NCBI GenBank assembly: GCA_003506635.1
Contig: DNZB01000022.1
Location: 1-7,228, forward strand
DNA length: 7,228 nt
Direction of reading: 5' to 3'
Source of the DNA: Parvularcula sp.
GTDB taxonomy: Bacteria; Pseudomonadota; Alphaproteobacteria; Caulobacterales; Parvularculaceae
Shown piece by piece: positions 6,438 through 7,228 of the stretch. The translations under genes and the position numbers were made by a program. Numbering within the stretch: the first letter of the stretch is position 1; the number at the start of each line of letters is the position of its first letter. The notes beneath the pieces were generated by a model, which was not told the origin of the DNA, searched no databases, and saw only the letters and a list, made by a program, of their open reading frames with translations.

Positions 6438-7228
6438 ATGCTGTCACCCGCCCTTGACGTCGTCGGCGTCGGCAATGCGATCGTCGACGTTCTCGCCCAG
6501 GCGGAAGACGAGTTCCTGGCCAAGCACGCCATTCAGAAGGGCGGCATGACCCTTATCGACGAGGCGCGGGCGAAAAAGATTTACGCCGCGATGGCGCCGG
6601 GGGTCGAGGTCTCCGGCGGTTCGGCGGCGAATACGATTGCGTGCGTTGCATCGCTCGGCGGGCATGGCGGTTTCATCGGCAAGGTGTCGAAGGACAGCCT
6701 CGGCGAGATATTCCGGCATGACCTGCGCGCGCTCGGCGTCGCGTTCGACGCGCCCCCGCTCGATCGCGGCCCCGGAACCGGGCGCAGCCTCATCAATGTG
6801 ACCCCCGATGCGCAGCGTTCGATGACGACCTATCTCGGCTCGGCCAGCCTCGTCTCCCCGGCCGATATTGACGACGATATGATCGAACGTTCGACGATCA
6901 CTTATTTCGAGGGTTACCTGTTCGAGCAGCCGGTCGCGCGCGAAGCGTTCCTGAAGGCCTGCCGGGCCGCCAAGCGCGCCCATAAGCGCGCCGCGCTGAC
7001 GCTGTCCGATTCGGCCTGCGTCGAACGTCAGCAGACGGCGCTGATCGTCTTCACCAAGGCCAATGTCGACATCCTTCTCGCCAATGAGCGCGAGGCCGAG
7101 GCGCTGTTCGGCACGCGCAATATCGACGTCATCATCGATAAAGCGCGCTCGCTCTGCCCGTTGACGGCGATCACCATGTCGGAGCGCGGGTCGATCCTCG
7201 TCCCCCGCGAGGGGGCGCCGGTGAAAAT
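6438..7228 (+). CDS. PfkB-family carbohydrate/adenosine kinase (partial, C-terminus off the window)
   Basis: Some 263 codons are open to the window edge without a stop; the family is usually about 310-335 aa, so roughly the last fifth is missing. PfkB (ribokinase-like) kinases phosphorylate sugars or nucleosides with ATP in the cytoplasm; close alphaproteobacterial relatives are commonly annotated as adenosine kinase (adenosine to AMP). Seen here: the first strand [12 protein letters not shown] (7-18), a lid-type region with KGGMTLID (34-41), the substrate-side signature [16 protein letters not shown] (60-75) followed by [12 protein letters not shown] (79-90), [20 protein letters not shown] (114-133), FEGYLFEQP (158-166), [17 protein letters not shown] (209-225) and [11 protein letters not shown] (244-254), which precedes the catalytic GAGD motif expected just past the edge. 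The start is fixed by the strong Shine-Dalgarno at 6421-6430. It is divergent from the lipoprotein gene. Family is certain; substrate is not. Confidence 0.9.
   Translation, partial: MLSPALDVVGVGNAIVDVLAQAEDEFLAKHAIQKGGMTLIDEARAKKIYAAMAPGVEVSGGSAANTIACVASLGGHGGFIGKVSKDSLGEIFRHDLRALGVAFDAPPLDRGPGTGRSLINVTPDAQRSMTTYLGSASLVSPADIDDDMIERSTITYFEGYLFEQPVAREAFLKACRAAKRAHKRAALTLSDSACVERQQTALIVFTKANVDILLANEREAEALFGTRNIDVIIDKARSLCPLTAITMSERGSILVPREGAPVK

Noticed and set aside
90..7228. Defence island, mobile element, CRISPR array, tRNA or other RNA gene
   Set aside because: Apart from one TIR-like fragment, the genes are housekeeping types. I saw no transposase, integrase, direct-repeat array, tRNA-like fold or target-site duplication.

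Overview
The window is a contig end from a high-GC bacterium, most likely an alphaproteobacterium. This is inferred from GC-rich coding with strong GCG/GCC/CGC/ATC codon preference, a cytoplasmic hybrid kinase with a pseudoreceiver that resembles Caulobacter ShkA, and an alphaproteobacterial-style AmpG. I cannot name the genus; the Caulobacterales/Hyphomonadaceae/Parvularculales neighbourhood is a guess. The first 89 bases are not genomic. They are a short tag, a run of 25 T, and an exact copy of the 58-nt Illumina P5/Read 1 adapter. Real sequence begins at base 90.

Layout from base 90: (1) a minus-strand gene for a small TIR-like protein, cut at its C-terminus by the contig end; (2) a divergent promoter region of about 180 bp with a good sigma70-type promoter for comM; (3) comM (GTG start at 629), a YifB-type AAA+ helicase; (4) an 88-bp spacer with a GGTTAACCAT element and a perfect 12-bp palindrome; (5) a soluble hybrid histidine kinase with the order PAS-like, HisKA, HATPase, pseudoreceiver, receiver; (6) an AmpG-type major facilitator transporter starting at 4192; (7) a convergent minus-strand gene for a small lipoprotein, ending 6 bp from the ampG stop; (8) a divergent PfkB-family kinase (adenosine-kinase-like) that runs off the right edge without a stop.

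Functionally this is mostly ordinary chromosomal housekeeping: recombination during DNA uptake (comM), cell-wall recycling (ampG), nucleoside or sugar phosphorylation (PfkB) and one signalling protein. The comM, kinase and ampG genes lie on the same strand with 79-88 bp gaps, so they could be partly co-transcribed, but nothing shows a shared pathway. I found no mobile element, CRISPR array, tRNA or rRNA, and no convincing new multi-gene system. The most interesting points are the kinase's pseudoreceiver, whose residues match the cyclic-di-GMP site I recall from ShkA, the TIR-like fragment that lacks the expected catalytic glutamate, and a strong excess of the hexamer CGATCG.
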